Of a stretch of 64,000 bases of DNA, positions 1-13,047 are shown in pieces; positions within the stretch are counted from its first letter, which is position 1, and each line of letters starts with the position of its first letter. Position numbers and translations under genes: made by a program. Under the pieces are notes generated by a model. The model was not told the origin of the DNA, ran no database searches, and saw nothing but the letters and a program-made list of their open reading frames with translations. Source of the DNA: Incurvaria masculella (Eukaryota; Arthropoda; Insecta; Lepidoptera; Incurvariidae); NCBI GenBank assembly GCA_946894095.1, contig OX335647.2:23764001-23828000 (forward strand). The letters run 5' to 3'.

Positions 1-231
1 GACCGACGCGGAGGGCGCGCCGCGGCGGCCGCTCGACAGGAACATACTACAGATTTAGAAGAAGCCCAGCTACGCCATTCCAAGATGCAAAGCTGCAATG
101 CACCACTCGGTGCATTGCAGCATCTACTCTATTATCTGATCTGTGACGTTTGCCGCGTCCAACGATGCTCGCGCAGGGTTCCAGTATTCAGCGATCTATA
201 ACTTTGAACTTCATAATAAAGAGGCTCGGTG

Positions 232-330
232 TGTCGTCAGTCGGTGTGTCGTCAGTTGGTGTGTCGCGGGGGTGAGGCGCGGGGGTGCGGCGCGGGGGAG
301 CGGCATACGCCACACCACCGCAACGGCGCG
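232..330 (+). repeat. Short GC-rich direct repeats
   Basis: The word tcggtgtgtcgtcag occurs two to three times, followed by gcgggggtg-type repeats. The rest of 1-700 shows no gene. Confidence 0.6.
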
Positions 331-699
331 GAGGCCCCCACAACGCTGTCCCCTCTGTGTCGTAAAATGTTTGATACGTGATTCAACCATGCTTCTTTCA
401 TTAAATCAAGCATTACAAAAATGTTTTGGGCCTCAATATTGGAACCGAAATATGTTTTGTTTTCGTTTTAATTTATAATTGTACACCTTAGATGAAAAAG
501 GAATGGATAGGGGACTAAACAAATTTTACGGTCCGTCAAAAGTAAGCTCAGTCAGCCGATATGCTCTCAGTCGGTGTCAGACGTCAGTGATGAATTCAGT
601 TGGGCGAGATTTCAAAGTATCAACAAAATGTCGTCTTGTGTTGTTGAAAAATATGGAAATAACGCCATAAAGGACAACAAGAGCAATGGAATCACATTC

Positions 700-2170
700 C
701 ACGTATAAGTGCAAGTATACTCAGTATATTTTTAGTTTAGTGGACCTAAAACCTTTTATGTGTTGTAAAGGCGCAAACAGGGTTGGCACAAGCAAACTTA
801 AATTGTCAGTTCGATTTTTATTTTTGTTTTCATTTCAGTATTATATATTGAACTAAATTTTATTTTAAAAACAAGTAGGCTGCCAAAAAACAATAGTCTA
901 GGTACTGTTTATTATTTTTTATATTGTCGTTTAGGATGTTTGTATAATATGTCTTAGTTCTGAGACTGTGATAAAAAGGTACATTCTTGAAAATGGTCAA
1001 AATTTTACATGTGACAGCTCGTTTCCATAAAGATTAAAATTCTCAAGTCGTTTCTTTGCTCTAATGTCCTTTTGTCATTGAATGAGTATTCATTCCTTCA
1101 ACCTGCTACATTTAATCATAGACTCCATCTTCTTAGGGCTATTAGGTATATATATAGGGCTATATCGAAAAATATGTAAATGTAAAACTTTATCATATAC
1201 ATAAAACCAATCCGGGGATTAAAGCCGCCACAAAAGGACAAAAGCGTAATAAACTGAACCTATTTGAAGGAAATAAAAAAAAATTTGAAAAGAAAGAACT
1301 TAGTGGTTTATCAAAATACCATCACACATTTACGGCGAACGGCGATAATCATCAACAGGTTTTACATAACACTGTACTGACTATTATTTGGACTATTTTT
1401 TAGCATCTAAAACGCATTGAACGAAATTTTTAAATGCATAAAATGCAAACATGTACAATTCAAGAATAATCAATATTATTTGTTTTGCAATGTTTGACCC
1501 ATACTTGCAATACATTAATGATTCCCTCTTTGTGTTTATTTAATATTATGATTTCAATATTTACAAATTGTGTATATTCGACTTTATTAATTTATCCTTA
1601 ATATCGATGATTTTTACTCAGAATAACGATGGTTTAATGAATGATTCCATTAATATTTTTTTCATTTTCCCGCTTGCAAATTCGCGAAAAGATTTTTTGA
1701 TGCCTTGTTAACTATACAATCATGGTACTACTTGTTCTGACCACTATCACTAAATAGGAAACTTAATATTTTAATGCGCAATACAATATATTGTTATTTA
1801 TTTTCGTGATCATTTTTGGCAACCCTGCCGTTTTCACTTTCATTTTTCATTTAGTTTTGACGCGCCATTCTGCTCAAAGGGCTTAGGATGCGCGCATCGT
1901 TGATGTGTCATGATGGATTAGGATGAATTTTGCACTATATCTACGACCAGATGTCACAAATGTCACCATCCCTTTTTCTCACGCTATAACTAATTCAATT
2001 TAAGGAAATTGTTGTCTCATTTCATTCTTCCGCGATTAGATGAATCTATTTGTCACTTTTTCGCATGATGCATTTCCTTATACCTTTGTCCTGCTCTTTT
2101 ACCCTTTACGTATTAGAGTTTGGTGTGCATGTAAAAGTATAGGTGTGTGAGTTTTTTTAAAAATAGGAAC
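700..2170. other. AT-rich DNA, nothing recognised
   Basis: No ORF, repeat or RNA structure stands out in this stretch. Confidence 0.5.
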
Positions 2171-2682
2171 GCTTTTGAACTATCGTCAGTATGGAGGTAC
2201 CGTATCCATTCTTTTTCATCTAAGTTGTACACCCGCCGTCTCTCACATCTCATCTCATCCACTTCCCAAAGATGACGACGTTATTCTAATGAACTCGTGC
2301 ACTGATGTTTTAATGTTGTGGCGGTCGAATCCATTTTATAATGGACTCACTCGTCCACCCACCGATCACGGTGTTGTTTTTATAAAAAGCTCGTGCACCC
2401 GGCGGTATAAATGTGTGGTGTCCACCTGCTGACGATCGTGGTGGTTCACGGATACGAATATTAATGGACTCGTCCACACGCTATAATATATGTGTGGAGG
2501 CTAGGCAGGTCCATTTCATAATTGACTCGTTCACCCGCGCGGCGATGCCATTCTGTTCCGTTGAATTAATAGGTCAATGAAAGTTTCCACGGGATGAATG
2601 TCCCCAGCTCGAACAAGACGGCCAATCATTATCCATGATCTCAATTTGCAGAAAAAAATCAAACGTGTGATACTCCCCTACA

Positions 2683-2860
2683 ATTTGATGACTTGAGTCA
2701 CATTCGAGTCACGGACAAACAGGACTAGTTCTCGGCTTAGGTCCAATCAAAACTAATTACATATTTCGGCAATCAAGTCCCTTCATGATTGTAATAAATG
2801 TAAAGTTTTACATTCGAGAGCAATACTTTGGCTGAGCTAAGCACCAAGTTACGTCTATAA
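2683..2860 (+). repeat. Diverged direct repeat, copy 1
   Basis: Blocks such as gatgacttgagtcac, ctcggcttaggtccaatc, and agcaccaagttacgtctat recur in the same order at 3218-3395 at low identity. Related words appear at 2880-2930 and 50785-50820, so this is a family. Confidence 0.5.
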
Positions 2861-3217
2861 TAGACCTATTAACATCGTGACTCGGCTTAGGTGCCGTCTA
2901 GTACGACCTCAGCTAAGTCACTGGAAGTATCTGCACATTATTTAGCCGAGAAACTATTCTGCACTCATCGAAACAAATCGGTGTTATGATGACAGGCCTT
3001 CTCAAGTGATGTCTGTTCTAACGACGCTTTTTAAATTGTACTGGTCCATTTCTAATATATTCGTCCTCCCCCTGTAACTCCCGCTTTGTCAAGAGAAATC
3101 TCATTCGGAAATCTCGATCATTGAAGTCTTCTATGCGACTGGCTCATGGCCAAAATTTTCAGCAAAATCTTCAAGTTGTAGACAGCACCTATGTTACCCC
3201 CGAATAGACTTGATGAA

Positions 3218-3395
3218 TGCTTGATGACCTGAGTCACGCTCGAGACACAATAATCGGGATTATTTCTCGTCTGCGGTCCAGTCAAGACTAAGTACAGATT
3301 GCGACTAGCAAGTACCGTCTGTGAGAGTGACAAATATCAAATTTTACTGTCGAAAGGAATTCTTTGGTTAAGCCAAGTACAAGTTACGTCTATGT
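3218..3395 (+). repeat. Diverged direct repeat, copy 2
   Basis: This matches 2683-2860 (gatgacctgagtcac, tcaagactaagtacag, agtacaagttacgtctat). There is nothing coding in it. Confidence 0.5.
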
Positions 3396-3419
3396 ATTTC
3401 AACATCACAGTATGTATGT

Positions 3420-3960
3420 AGTGTGTTCTGCATATCGGTACCCTCGCCCGCCCGACACCGCCCCGCCTCCACTTCTCATCATGATGCATCACGATACATG
3501 TACATACGTCTGTGTGTACGGATCGTCGCGCCGAACGGCGACGACCGTGCCGAGATATGTAAATAAAAAGTATTCCGAGTGCGCCTTCGCTGGAAGTAGA
3601 GCGCGGCGGAGCTCCCTCCGCGCCGGGGCGGCCCCGTCCCGCACCGCACCGCACCGCACCCATACCGCCGCGCCGCGCGCCCCCCACGACACAACCTTTG
3701 TATCTCGATGAAGGAATGACCCAAAACCCGTGTCATATTGAGGTCGGAGGAGGCAGCGGCACTCGGAACCACGGGAACAGCGCGGCCGAGAAGCGATCCC
3801 CCGAGTGGCACGGCGCGGCCAGCGGCGGCGGCGGAGGGGCGCGGGCTCTGCAAGTAGAAAGTAGGAAGCGAGGCAGCCGCACGCTGCGATGCCGCGATGG
3901 CTGCGGACAGCTGACGTCACGGCCGCCGCCACGCGCTGCACGGTGACTCACCCGCCGCTA
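3420..3960. other. GC-rich island
   Basis: CpG-dense sequence with a (ccgca)n tract near 3641 and a perfect CRE (TGACGTCA) at about 3913. Overlapping ORFs on both strands reflect composition. It could be a promoter or enhancer; no transcript feature is visible. Confidence 0.4.
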
Positions 3961-4304
3961 CAACCGCACCGCGACCGCATCTCAACACTCGACCTGCGCA
4001 ATCTGCTCGGCTATCTGCGTGTGATCTCGATGCGGACATACATCCATACATACCTACAGACCTACCAACGCTGCTCGCAGTGATAATACATACGCTGGCG
4101 AACGAGCCGGCCAGTCAGATCGCTTGCGAATTCGCTCACTCCTGATTGTCTCGAGTTCCAACTACACGTAAGAACACGTAAGAACTACACACGTATACAG
4201 GTGCAACCTAATCTGTGGGTGAAACGAACATTCGATGTTGCGCGTCCCGTAATCGTAAGAGAACTATACAGCCGGCGCTACCGTCAGTGTATTATTACAT
4301 AGCC

Positions 4305-4464
4305 CAGATTGCACGAAGAGACGGCTGAGTTAATCATTATTCAAAATCGTCACTTTTAGTGAACTGCATGGAGTTCATTCCATACTGTCCATACAAAGTG
4401 ACGTGTTTAATCAGACGTTGACGATGATGTTGAGGTGTACGACCGTACGTGCAACCGGGCCTAA
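4305..4464 (+). repeat. Dispersed repeat, copy 1 of a pair
   Basis: This shares with 9930-10075 the blocks cgaagagacggctga, tcacttttagtgaac, gagttcattccat and cgaccgtacgtgcaaccggg. No protein is encoded. Confidence 0.7.
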
Positions 4465-4852
4465 AACCGGGCTCCTCTGCCGTTACACGGATAATTTTCG
4501 GTCAAACCCTCGGCCTTCCTTACTCGATCACAAGAATAAAAAACGCTTCGGTCCCTTTAAAATTGTAATCCCGCGTGAGGTCCGCTCCAAGCCCGCCCGA
4601 CACTACTCTGTACCGATGATACTATGTATCTAGAAAGCAGATTGAATTCAATCTCTGGTAGAAAGTGTGTTTTATTACATAAACGGTATCACAACAAAAA
4701 TGGCGTCGTCCGCTCCGCGCTGGACACTGTACATGAGCACCACGAACGCGACCGCACTGCGACGGCGAGTTTCACTGCGCCTGCGCTTTTTGTTGCACAA
4801 CAATTCGCCTTGACGTCTCGCTCGGGTCCGCTCGTCGCGCATCGTCGCCGGC

Positions 4853-4933
4853 TGCAGTGGCTGCCGTGGCTGCCGTGGCTGCCGTGGCTACCGTGGCTGC
4901 CGTGGCTGCCGTGGCTGCCGTGGCTGCCGTGGC
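4853..4933 (+). repeat. 9-bp minisatellite (ctgccgtgg)n
   Basis: About nine copies of the nonamer, one with a C-to-A change. Being a multiple of three it gives WLPWLP or GSHGSH repeats in translation, which I do not take as coding. Confidence 0.92.
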
Positions 4934-5289
4934 GGTAGTAACAGAATGCCGATGGTTCCGGATGCAACCTGATCACCTGACCTTTGATACGCTATCATGA
5001 TTTTACCTACCTTGCCTTGCTTCCTCGTGGGTCGTGGGTTTAATCCTCGCAATTTCCACAACTTTCCGTCATTTCTGAGTCGGATATGTCTTTCCGTCAC
5101 GAATGCGAGCTATTTCATGGTTCGGGTTTCACGTAACTCTGGAGAAGACTACATTGAACTACTTAAATGGAAAAACGCTGACAATATCCATTGCCGCTTC
5201 GACCATCTTTTGTTTAATGTCAGAACACAGGAATAAATATATTTCCATGATATGTGACCTCATCCTCGTTCATCGGTGGCAGGTGAGCA

Positions 5290-5700
5290 TTTTTTTATGC
5301 AACCTGACATGGATGGCTAATAGCACGCAACTACTGTTAATTATATTAGCCCAATACACCACATTTCCGAAATAATTAAGTGCCATGCATGCCATGCATG
5401 CTTTATGAGCAAGGGGGACATTGAACTGGTTGGAAAACACGGACAATTTTTCATTGCCGCTTCGACCATATTTTCATCCAATCCGATGATACCAACCCGG
5501 GTGGGTTTAAGCCCGACCACCTATAGGGGAAGGGGACCTACAGCTGTACATGGAATTCGAACCATGGAGCAGCTCGCATTTGTGACGAAATGCACTTATC
5601 CAACTCAGAAAGAGAGAGAAAGTGGTGCATGAACGGGGTCAGGATTTGAACCCAGACCTCTGGTATGCAAGGCAAGTCCCCGCGCCACTAGGCTACGCAC
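5290..5700 (-). mobile_element. SINE of the same family with a tRNA-like head
   Basis: On the minus strand this begins with a tRNA-like region with a perfect A box (TAGCCTAGTGG) and a perfect B box (GGTTCAAATCC), then a GA-rich spacer, then the same body as the 5S-headed SINEs (tacagctgtaggtcc, CCCGGGTTGGTA, ccgtgttttcc, ggctaat) and a short A tail. The body is more diverged than in the 48.9 and 52.5 kb copies, so this insertion is older or from a sister subfamily. Confidence 0.72.
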
Positions 5701-6124
5701 TTGCTTGATGCAAGGTAACCTAGATAGGTACACCACTTTGTAAACGAAGGTTGCTTTGGGTAGCCGAAAGTGGTGGCTTGAAAGACGGCTACAAAATGCT
5801 ATGTATTTTTGTTAAATTATCGCGATAGTTAAGTTTAAACATTTTAAAATTGCCTGGAGCCCCAAAAACGCACCAATTGTTGAAGATATAGCATTATGAC
5901 CGCAGTCGGTCTGATTCACGTCTAGCAAAAACCCGAGATTATTGTCTGTTCGGCGCTGTGAGTCACGCGGCGGTGGCGGCGGTGGCGGCGGTGTGCGGGG
6001 CGTGCGGGGCAGCTCGAGGGCACCTCGTCGCCCCCCCCTCACCCCGCACGCCCCGCGTACCCGGCGCCATTGTCGCGCCTCTACACTCGTGCGGATTAAC
6101 TAATCACCAACGGATCTCGTGGAG

Positions 6125-6486
6125 TAAAGGCCGATTTACACGGTGTCAGGCACTGACGTCAGTCCACCGCCAAGTCACTGCTGGCTCGGTCCTGCCATCT
6201 CAAACATTTATTTTAAGTAATTAAAGCGCCGCTGCGTCAGTACTGACTTTATTGGTTACAAAAAGGTCAGTTCGCTCGCCACGCCACCCGCGAACTGACC
6301 TTGTCTAAACGCCGAAGTCAGTTCTACTGACCCACTTCGCACACCCACACCCGCTGACACTTCGTTTGTTTCGTGGTGTGTTTAGCGATGACGCGTAAGT
6401 GAAACGTCTATGGGACAAGAAATCGATTTAAAAACACTTGGCCAGAACTGACGCCTCTGACTGATTAAATGTGAATGCCCCTTTAA
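6125..6486. mobile_element. Possible MITE
   Basis: The ends taaaggccgatttacac and gtgaatgcccctttaa are partly inverted copies. The interior has many actgac / gtcag words in both orientations, including a CRE-like ctgacgtcag at about 6151. The boundaries are uncertain. Confidence 0.35.
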
Positions 6487-6689
6487 CGACATACGCTGCC
6501 ATCAGTTGGAAAATAATTCTTAAGGTCAACTCTTACAAAGTTCAACGTCTGGCGTCCGTCTGTCCGTCTGTGCGCTTATAACTTGAGAAGCACTTAACTG
6601 GGTGCGATGTAGTTTTAATCTACGTAAGTATCACCAGCAAAGCAATAAGTAACAGCGTGATGTGCAGCAGAAGGTGACAGCAGAGTGCA

Positions 6690-7515
6690 GCGAGAGAGAT
6701 CTCCTCTCCCAGAGTCCTCGAGGCGGAACGTTGTCGCCGCCGCGCTCAAGCGGAGCGGCGGCGGCGGTGGCGGCGGCGCCGGCGGCGGCGACAAGCCGCG
6801 ACCTTCGATCTCGCCGCACTTATGCAACCGCTTCTTGTGCTAAAACCACCCATTCATACATCCGGCGAGCGACACAACGGTCGCACTAGAAGATCACATT
6901 CAGTTCATCTAAGATTCAGGTTGGCTCGCGGAGTACTCTGAAAGATACCTTACCCCTGAGGTTGTGAAAGCCGACACATCATCGAGTGTCGAACTCGTCG
7001 AAGACGTCGGTTTGTTTCTACTTTATTACAACGCTTCTCCTAGGGCATCAGTTAGTTTATGATTTTCGATCACGGGGATGAAGAACGTACAATGATAACG
7101 ACTGCAATAAGGTGTGATGTGCCAGTGTGCTGGCGAGAGATGGTTTTATGTATTTCTAACTGTTTACTCCTCGGCCAATGCTAGAACGGGGCGGAGACGG
7201 TCGGTTCCGTAGCGGTTGATGGTAGTCTCGTTGCGACTACGAGTGTGAGCTTCTCTCGGCTCTTGTAATGTGTGCAGGCGCTATCGCGGCCGGGCGGCGG
7301 CGGGCGACGACGGCTGCAGAGGCGGCTGCGGTGGCGGCTGCGGCTGCGGAGAAAGCGCCGTCGGTCGTTGTCTTTTCCGCGCGAGGGCGTCCGCTAATAA
7401 CCGGCCCACTCCGAACGCTGGCTGCAGCCGCACCGCCCTCGCGCGCCGTTCGCGGCGGACACCGGGCGGCGCGCGTCGCGGCGGCGGCGCTGCGCAGCGG
7501 GGGAGGCTTCGAAAT
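6690..7515. other. Pair of GC-rich islands
   Basis: Two ggcggcggc-rich blocks (6700-6830 and 7265-7510) are separated by ordinary sequence. Alanine- or arginine-rich ORFs in several frames are artefacts of triplet-like repeats. No gene is supported. Confidence 0.4.
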
Positions 7516-7674
7516 ATTGCGACTTGCAACGCATCAAAACTGGCTCCCAGGCAGAGTTCGTTTTGGTTAAAGCGTTAACTCCAAACTTTTCAATTAACTT
7601 CTTACCCCCGTTTCAAAATCTGACCATTTTTTACGTGTCTCGTTGTGCTTTTTCGGCAATTGCACTGCCGAACA

Positions 7675-8574
7675 TCTAATAAATATTATAAAGGGGAAAG
7701 TTTGTAATAATGGATGGATGGATGGATGGATGGATGGATGGATGGATGGATGGATGGATGGATGTTTGTTACTCTTTCACGTAAAAACTACTGAATGGAT
7801 TCTAACGAAACTTTACAATAATATAGCTTATACATCAGAATAACACATAGGCTACAATTTATAAAGATATTGTGCCCATGGGCTTTAGAACTTTCACGGG
7901 GCTGCGAAAACGATGCCGGTAGCGCTACTTCACACCAGGGGGAGCGGGGCCGGGGGCGGGGCGGGCGGTCCGACGGGGGCGGGTGCGGGGGGGGGGCGGG
8001 TACGGCTTGGTATTTCCCGCAACTTTAGGACTACTTGGTAAAATCCTTGAGAACCAATTACTCGATTTAGATGCGGATTGTATCTACGTCTAGCCTGATT
8101 CTACTCAAAACTTATAGGCTACATAATATAACGCTTTATTACCTTAAGGGTGAGTAGAGAGTGTTAAATTCTTATAACTTGCGAACCACTAACCCGATTT
8201 ATGTGCGTATTTTATTAATGTATAGGATCTCTGGGAGCTGTCAGGTTCGAGATGGGTTACTGTTTTCGATGTTGAGGCTGGCTGTGGTGTGGAGTCCACG
8301 CAAAACTTACCTACATTACACGTTACTTACTTACTAGGTAAACAATGTTGCAGTGCAAGTGCAGAAAGGTTCTGGCGGCAAATGCTTTTTTTTTAAATAG
8401 CCACCAAATGTCAACGAAGCTCTAAATGGGAATTATTGGATGTTTCTCATTAAATCATGCTATTTCATCTAGAACGATCTTAATTAAATTATTTGGATCA
8501 GCCATGTCGGATACTTTTTATCCATGAATAATTTAGCCGACGCTAACCCGAGCGGAGCCGGGTACCGCAGCTAG
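7675..8574 (+). mobile_element. Non-autonomous Helitron-like element (900 bp)
   Basis: The element starts TCTAATAAATATTATAAAGG after an A and ends GCAGCTAG before a T, which fits Helitron rules (5' TC, 3' CTAG, insertion between A and T). The inside has a (TGGA)n tract, a GTTACTCTTTCACG block and CACATAGGCTAC, which I associate with a common microsatellite-bearing Helitron family of Lepidoptera. A G-rich stretch at about 7925-8005 interrupts it. There is no target duplication and no Rep/helicase gene. Confidence 0.62.
7709..7762 (+). repeat. (TGGA)n microsatellite
   Basis: About 13 uninterrupted copies of the tetranucleotide lie near the 5' end of the Helitron-like element. This position is usual for that family. 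Confidence 0.97.
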
Positions 8575-8724
8575 TATACAAATATTTGCGTGTATGTCAG
8601 TTGCCTCGTGCAGAATTCGTGGAACTCACTACACTTCAACGAATATGGCTCGTGCTATCATACGCCTAATGTATAATTGATGTGTGAACAAGGATGGTTC
8701 GCCGATGTGTTTGTGAGTAATCGT

Positions 8725-9010
8725 ATGGCGCTCGCCTCCGCGCCGCCGCCGCCGCCGCCACCGACCCGAGGCGACGCCGCTGATGTCATCGCACGCACTC
8801 GACACGCCATATTCGAGCTATCGGTTCCGTCCAGGCGACGGACGACGACGACGGCGCGGCGGAGTGGTGTGCGCGACTGGCTCCTGTCACGTCGCCGGAT
8901 CGTTAACTTATTTATAAACGCCGCTGGAACATTCCGCAGCTGCACGCGCCTCACGATGCAGCGGGGTGATCTCTCGTCCCACACCACACCACGCCCCCAC
9001 CACTCACGGG
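8725..9010. other. GC-rich island
   Basis: A ccgccgccg-rich block with CpG density well above its surroundings. Opposed ORFs of about 120 aa overlap on both strands, so neither is trusted. Confidence 0.4.
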
Positions 9011-9929
9011 GAGATCTATTCCCGCAGTCCACGTTCTAGGAGACTCTATATGATTTCGGTTTAGAATATCCAACGTGCCGGTCCGAAGGTAGGAACGACC
9101 CCCACCCATGCCGATCTAGTTTAAGTCGAAATAGCTATTCTCGCCGGGTGCAAAGTATCTTCGTGAACTCAAAATCGTTTTAGATAAGGTTCATAATAAG
9201 ATTCGCAAAGTTTACCAAATACCTATTGCAACCTTCGGACGTCACGGCACGTCGGTGATACCGCCTAGTTCGACTTCCTTTCAGCCACCACCTAGATAAT
9301 GCGAAGTGATACCTACTTTGCATTTCTTGCATGCACAAAACCTTTTAATTGCGTAACAAATAAAAAAAAATAAGTTACAATGTCAGATTCCTGAACTTTG
9401 AGAAATCTAACGCGATTGACTTATTTGATCAAAAGTAAATATTGCCGAGACACCATATCACTATTCCGAAGACCTATTGGCAAGGTGTCAACAAATGTGC
9501 CCCAGATATCGACTATACACCACTTCATTCGGAGCCCTCGCCCGCCGCTCTCCTCTTGTGCTTTTACAAAAAAGAAGTCGACTCGAAGCACCGAAATCCG
9601 TAACGCGAGACAGGCGATTAACGACGCATGACCAAAGAAAGGAAAACTCTACGGAGAGGCCCCGACACACAATAATGAACAAGTAACGCGTTGTAGCCGG
9701 CCGCGGGCGGGCGACACTAAACAAAGCAAACGGACTAATAAATCACACATTTCTCCTCGAAACAACCGACAATGACGGCGCACCATAAAGTTAGGATAGC
9801 TCGCTACCGGAGCGCGGACCGAGCACCGCGACCGGCCGCGCGGCCCGGGCACACGGTCGGAACACGACGGCGACGGGTGGAGTGCCCGGAGGCTGCCTAC
9901 GTTCCACGTCACAGCTCGATAATATCCTA

Positions 9930-10075
9930 TTTAGCCCCGATTACTCGAAGAGACGGCTGAAACACTTCACTTTTAGTGAACCACATGAAGTTCATTCCAT
10001 GCTGTTTATTTGTACGTTGACAGTGATGTTGACGGTGATGTTGACGTGCACGACCGTACGTGCAACCGGGCCTTA
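9930..10075 (+). repeat. Dispersed repeat, copy 2 of a pair
   Basis: This is the direct-orientation partner of 4305-4464, with an extra internal doubling of tgatgttgac. It contains the same cacttttagtg palindrome and cgaccgtacg palindrome. Confidence 0.7.
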
Positions 10076-10830
10076 GTGCGTGTTCGTCAAACTCGCAGTT
10101 TCTCGAGCGCCCATTAGCTATCCCGACAATGCCAACGAATTTCTCGATTATAGAGGCCTGATAAAGAGAAAAGTTCGAATCCTGCTTGCGACGAATGTCA
10201 CAACCATAAACTTTTTCAGAGATATCTGATCACAATGCGTCAAGTGTAGATGTCGCTGAAACTGAAATGAATGCGATAACGGTGATGTTGTATCTATTAA
10301 ATACACACAAAGTTTTATTCGTGTAAAGTTGTTGTAGGGGATTGTAGTCCCCCTTAAAAGTGTTGCCAGAAGTACCTATTTTGTCCTAAGCAAAAGATGA
10401 TCCGGTAATTTTGATCCGTTGCCCACTGTACCATAATTTCTATGCAAATAAACCATTATTATCATTATTAAAAAAACTATACTGAAGACCAGCTATCCAG
10501 TCGTAATGACAGAGGAAGGCCAATTTCTAATTATTCGGGAACCTATTATTGTTTGCTCCGATAGTTAGCTAAAAAAACTCAACATCTAAGAGTATCTCCA
10601 TTGCTATCTCACTCTGTGATGTCCACTCTCTACTCTACGGAATTATGATTGCTGAAACGTTATCTTGGTATGTTTTTATATTTTTTTCTTCGCATCATGA
10701 AACGACTAACTATCAAGTTATATCTGTGATATACGCCTCTTAAGCATCTATACATAAATACATAAAGGCGTATAAAGTTAAGTTGTAAAAAAAACATAAA
10801 CGTACAGACGTAGCTCCCAGTTGACTTATT

Positions 10831-11122
10831 AGGGTTCCTTACCCAAAGGGTGGAAACGGAACCCTATTACTAAGCCTCCGCTGTCCGTCCGTCCGTCTGT
10901 CTGTCACAGGGCTGTATCTCAGTAACCGTAAGAGATAGACAGCTGAAATGTTTACAGAGTGTGTACTTATTTTGCCGCTATAACAACAAATAGGTAAGAT
11001 TAAAAAATAATTAAAATTAAAGGGGGCCCCCATACAAAAAACGTGATTTTTTTGTATTTTTTTTTTACGATGGTACGGAACCCTTCGTGTGCGAGTCTGA
11101 CTCGCACTTGGCCGGTTTTTTA
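10831..11122 (+). mobile_element. GGTTCCGTACC-type dispersed element, copy 1
   Basis: The element begins AGGGTTCC(T/G)TACCCAAAGG, has gcctccgctgtccgtccg, then GGGCTGTATCTCAGTAACCG, then a gccgctataacaacaaatag block, and ends GAGTC(T/C)GACTCGCACTTGG plus CCGGTTTTTT. The near-palindromic GTGCGAGTC-GACTCGCAC and a second GGTACGGAACCC just inside mark its right end. It has no coding capacity. I regard it as a non-autonomous element common in Lepidoptera but do not know its class. Confidence 0.75.
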
Positions 11123-12032
11123 ATGTACAAAATATTAGAACAAATATTTCTTAATTTAACTGAGCACGAGCCATTGTATGGAACGAGACCACCTCATTAT
11201 CCTCTTAAGGGATAGGAAAAAATCATGTAATATCAGTCTCTTAATAACATATACATTGATTTTATTATTATTTTAAACGATCGGCCAACCTACCCAATTG
11301 TAAGACCCAATAGGGTTATTTCAGCTTAGCCTCTACCGTCCTATTTAGGATATCACATAAATATTGCATTTTAGGTAAACCCGTGACGACCACCGCAATA
11401 TATTCAACTAGACAAACCGACAGTATATTACTTATTATGTGACATTAACGTAATAACACCAGCCACAGAATATGAAATCCACAGGCGTTGCATAGTGTTA
11501 GCAGCGCTGCCTACAAAAGACTGCAACGTCCAGAGGAAACCTAGCACCACTCTCCGTTGGAGGTTAGTGGCATTCGCTATTGGCTTACAAAACCTACATT
11601 CAATAAGTGCATTAATCCCATTTCCTTTATTTGCATTTTGTGTCGTAAAATGTACAGAGCCAATTAAGATCGACTCAATTTTATAGCGAATAGCGGCGGC
11701 TATGGAACTGTTTTCTCCACTTGGCAATACCGCTATATTTACAGCGACAATAACAGACATCTAGGCTGTTCATTAAGACTGTCGTGAAAGCGGCGGGGCT
11801 CTGAATTTGAAAATATAAAAAATGATTTCTTTGTCCTTTGACCAAGACACAATTTTGCACGGCGACAGCGAGTTAAATTAGCGAAATCGTCTTGCACGCC
11901 CTAACGGTTCCCTGCCCCTTTTATTTATTTTAATCAAAATTTATTAATCACTTGCAAAAGCTTGACTCTCGGGCCATACCTAACATACAGATACATCTGG
12001 CGTCTACGGGCTCTGAGTGGTCAGTCTGAGTT

Positions 12033-12338
12033 CTCACCTAAATTGGCGTTTACGGGAAACCGATCGACTGGCGTTTTCCGTAAAAACGTCAAACTCCATA
12101 CAAGTTTTTACTAGATATTCTGTGGTTTTACTTCGTCAAGCTGTCAAAGATAAACTCGGACTTCCGATTTGTACGAAAACGCGGAGTGGACGTAAACGGC
12201 AACGTTGAGTAAGCTGTCAAATCAAACTCGGACTCGCAAATGTTAGTTCGCTTAACGCCCACTGCGCGCGCTCTTCGATTTCTCCATACATTTGAAAACG
12301 CCAGTCGATCGGTTTGCCGTAAACGCCAATTTAGGTGA
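12033..12338. mobile_element. MITE with about 45-bp terminal inverted repeats
   Basis: The left end, tcacctaaattggcgtttac then cgatcgactggcgttttc, is mirrored at the right end (ccagtcgatcggtttgccg, caatttaggtga). Inside are two related words, aagctgtcaaa...aaactcggact, about 65 bp apart. Confidence 0.75.
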
Positions 12339-13047
12339 CAGCAGGGACTTCGGGTACTGATGACAGCTCGCAAGCGACTCACCGACAGAAGTGAGATTCA
12401 AGAGTACGTACACCCGCATGTATGCGTCCCCTTACTTATGGAACGGATAGAGCTGTGAGCAACTTACGAATGTCTATGCACAGCACAGTTTGTTTTTTAA
12501 GAATGTTGTTTTTCCTTCCTTAATTTTACCTTTATTATACTAGTCACTTTTATTAGACTAGTCACTAAATATTCGCTTTAGGTTAAGATGCATTTTGCTT
12601 ATGCATGTTGTGTTTGTCTATTAAAAAAAATAAAAAAAAATGAAAAATATATACTGTATGCGACGTATTCGGCAAGTAATGCCATACTTACCGATCCAAC
12701 TGGAAGAGTATATGGTATATGGTGTGCTAAATTAGAATTTGTCCGAGTGATTATGCTCTTGCCGTAAGAATTGCAGGCAATTTACCGCACTTTACAACTA
12801 TCTAAAACCACCGTTTCAATTTACTTGTCATTTGTTATGAACGAGACAACTGACAACAAAACTAAAATATTCATACGCAATACTTTTTTCTGTGTTTTTG
12901 CACAGTACAGGGCGGACACAGAAACCAGCTAAATGACGGTGCTAATAGATACATGCTAGCATGTTCAAAGTTAAGCATGTATTATTACAGCTTGACACGA
13001 ACTTACTCTGTTTCTTACATTCACTTCTTTTCTATTTCTTCATTTTT

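Noticed and set aside
5637..5700. A tRNA gene on the minus strand
   Set aside because: The A and B boxes are perfect but the anticodon stem does not pair and the sequence runs into a SINE body.
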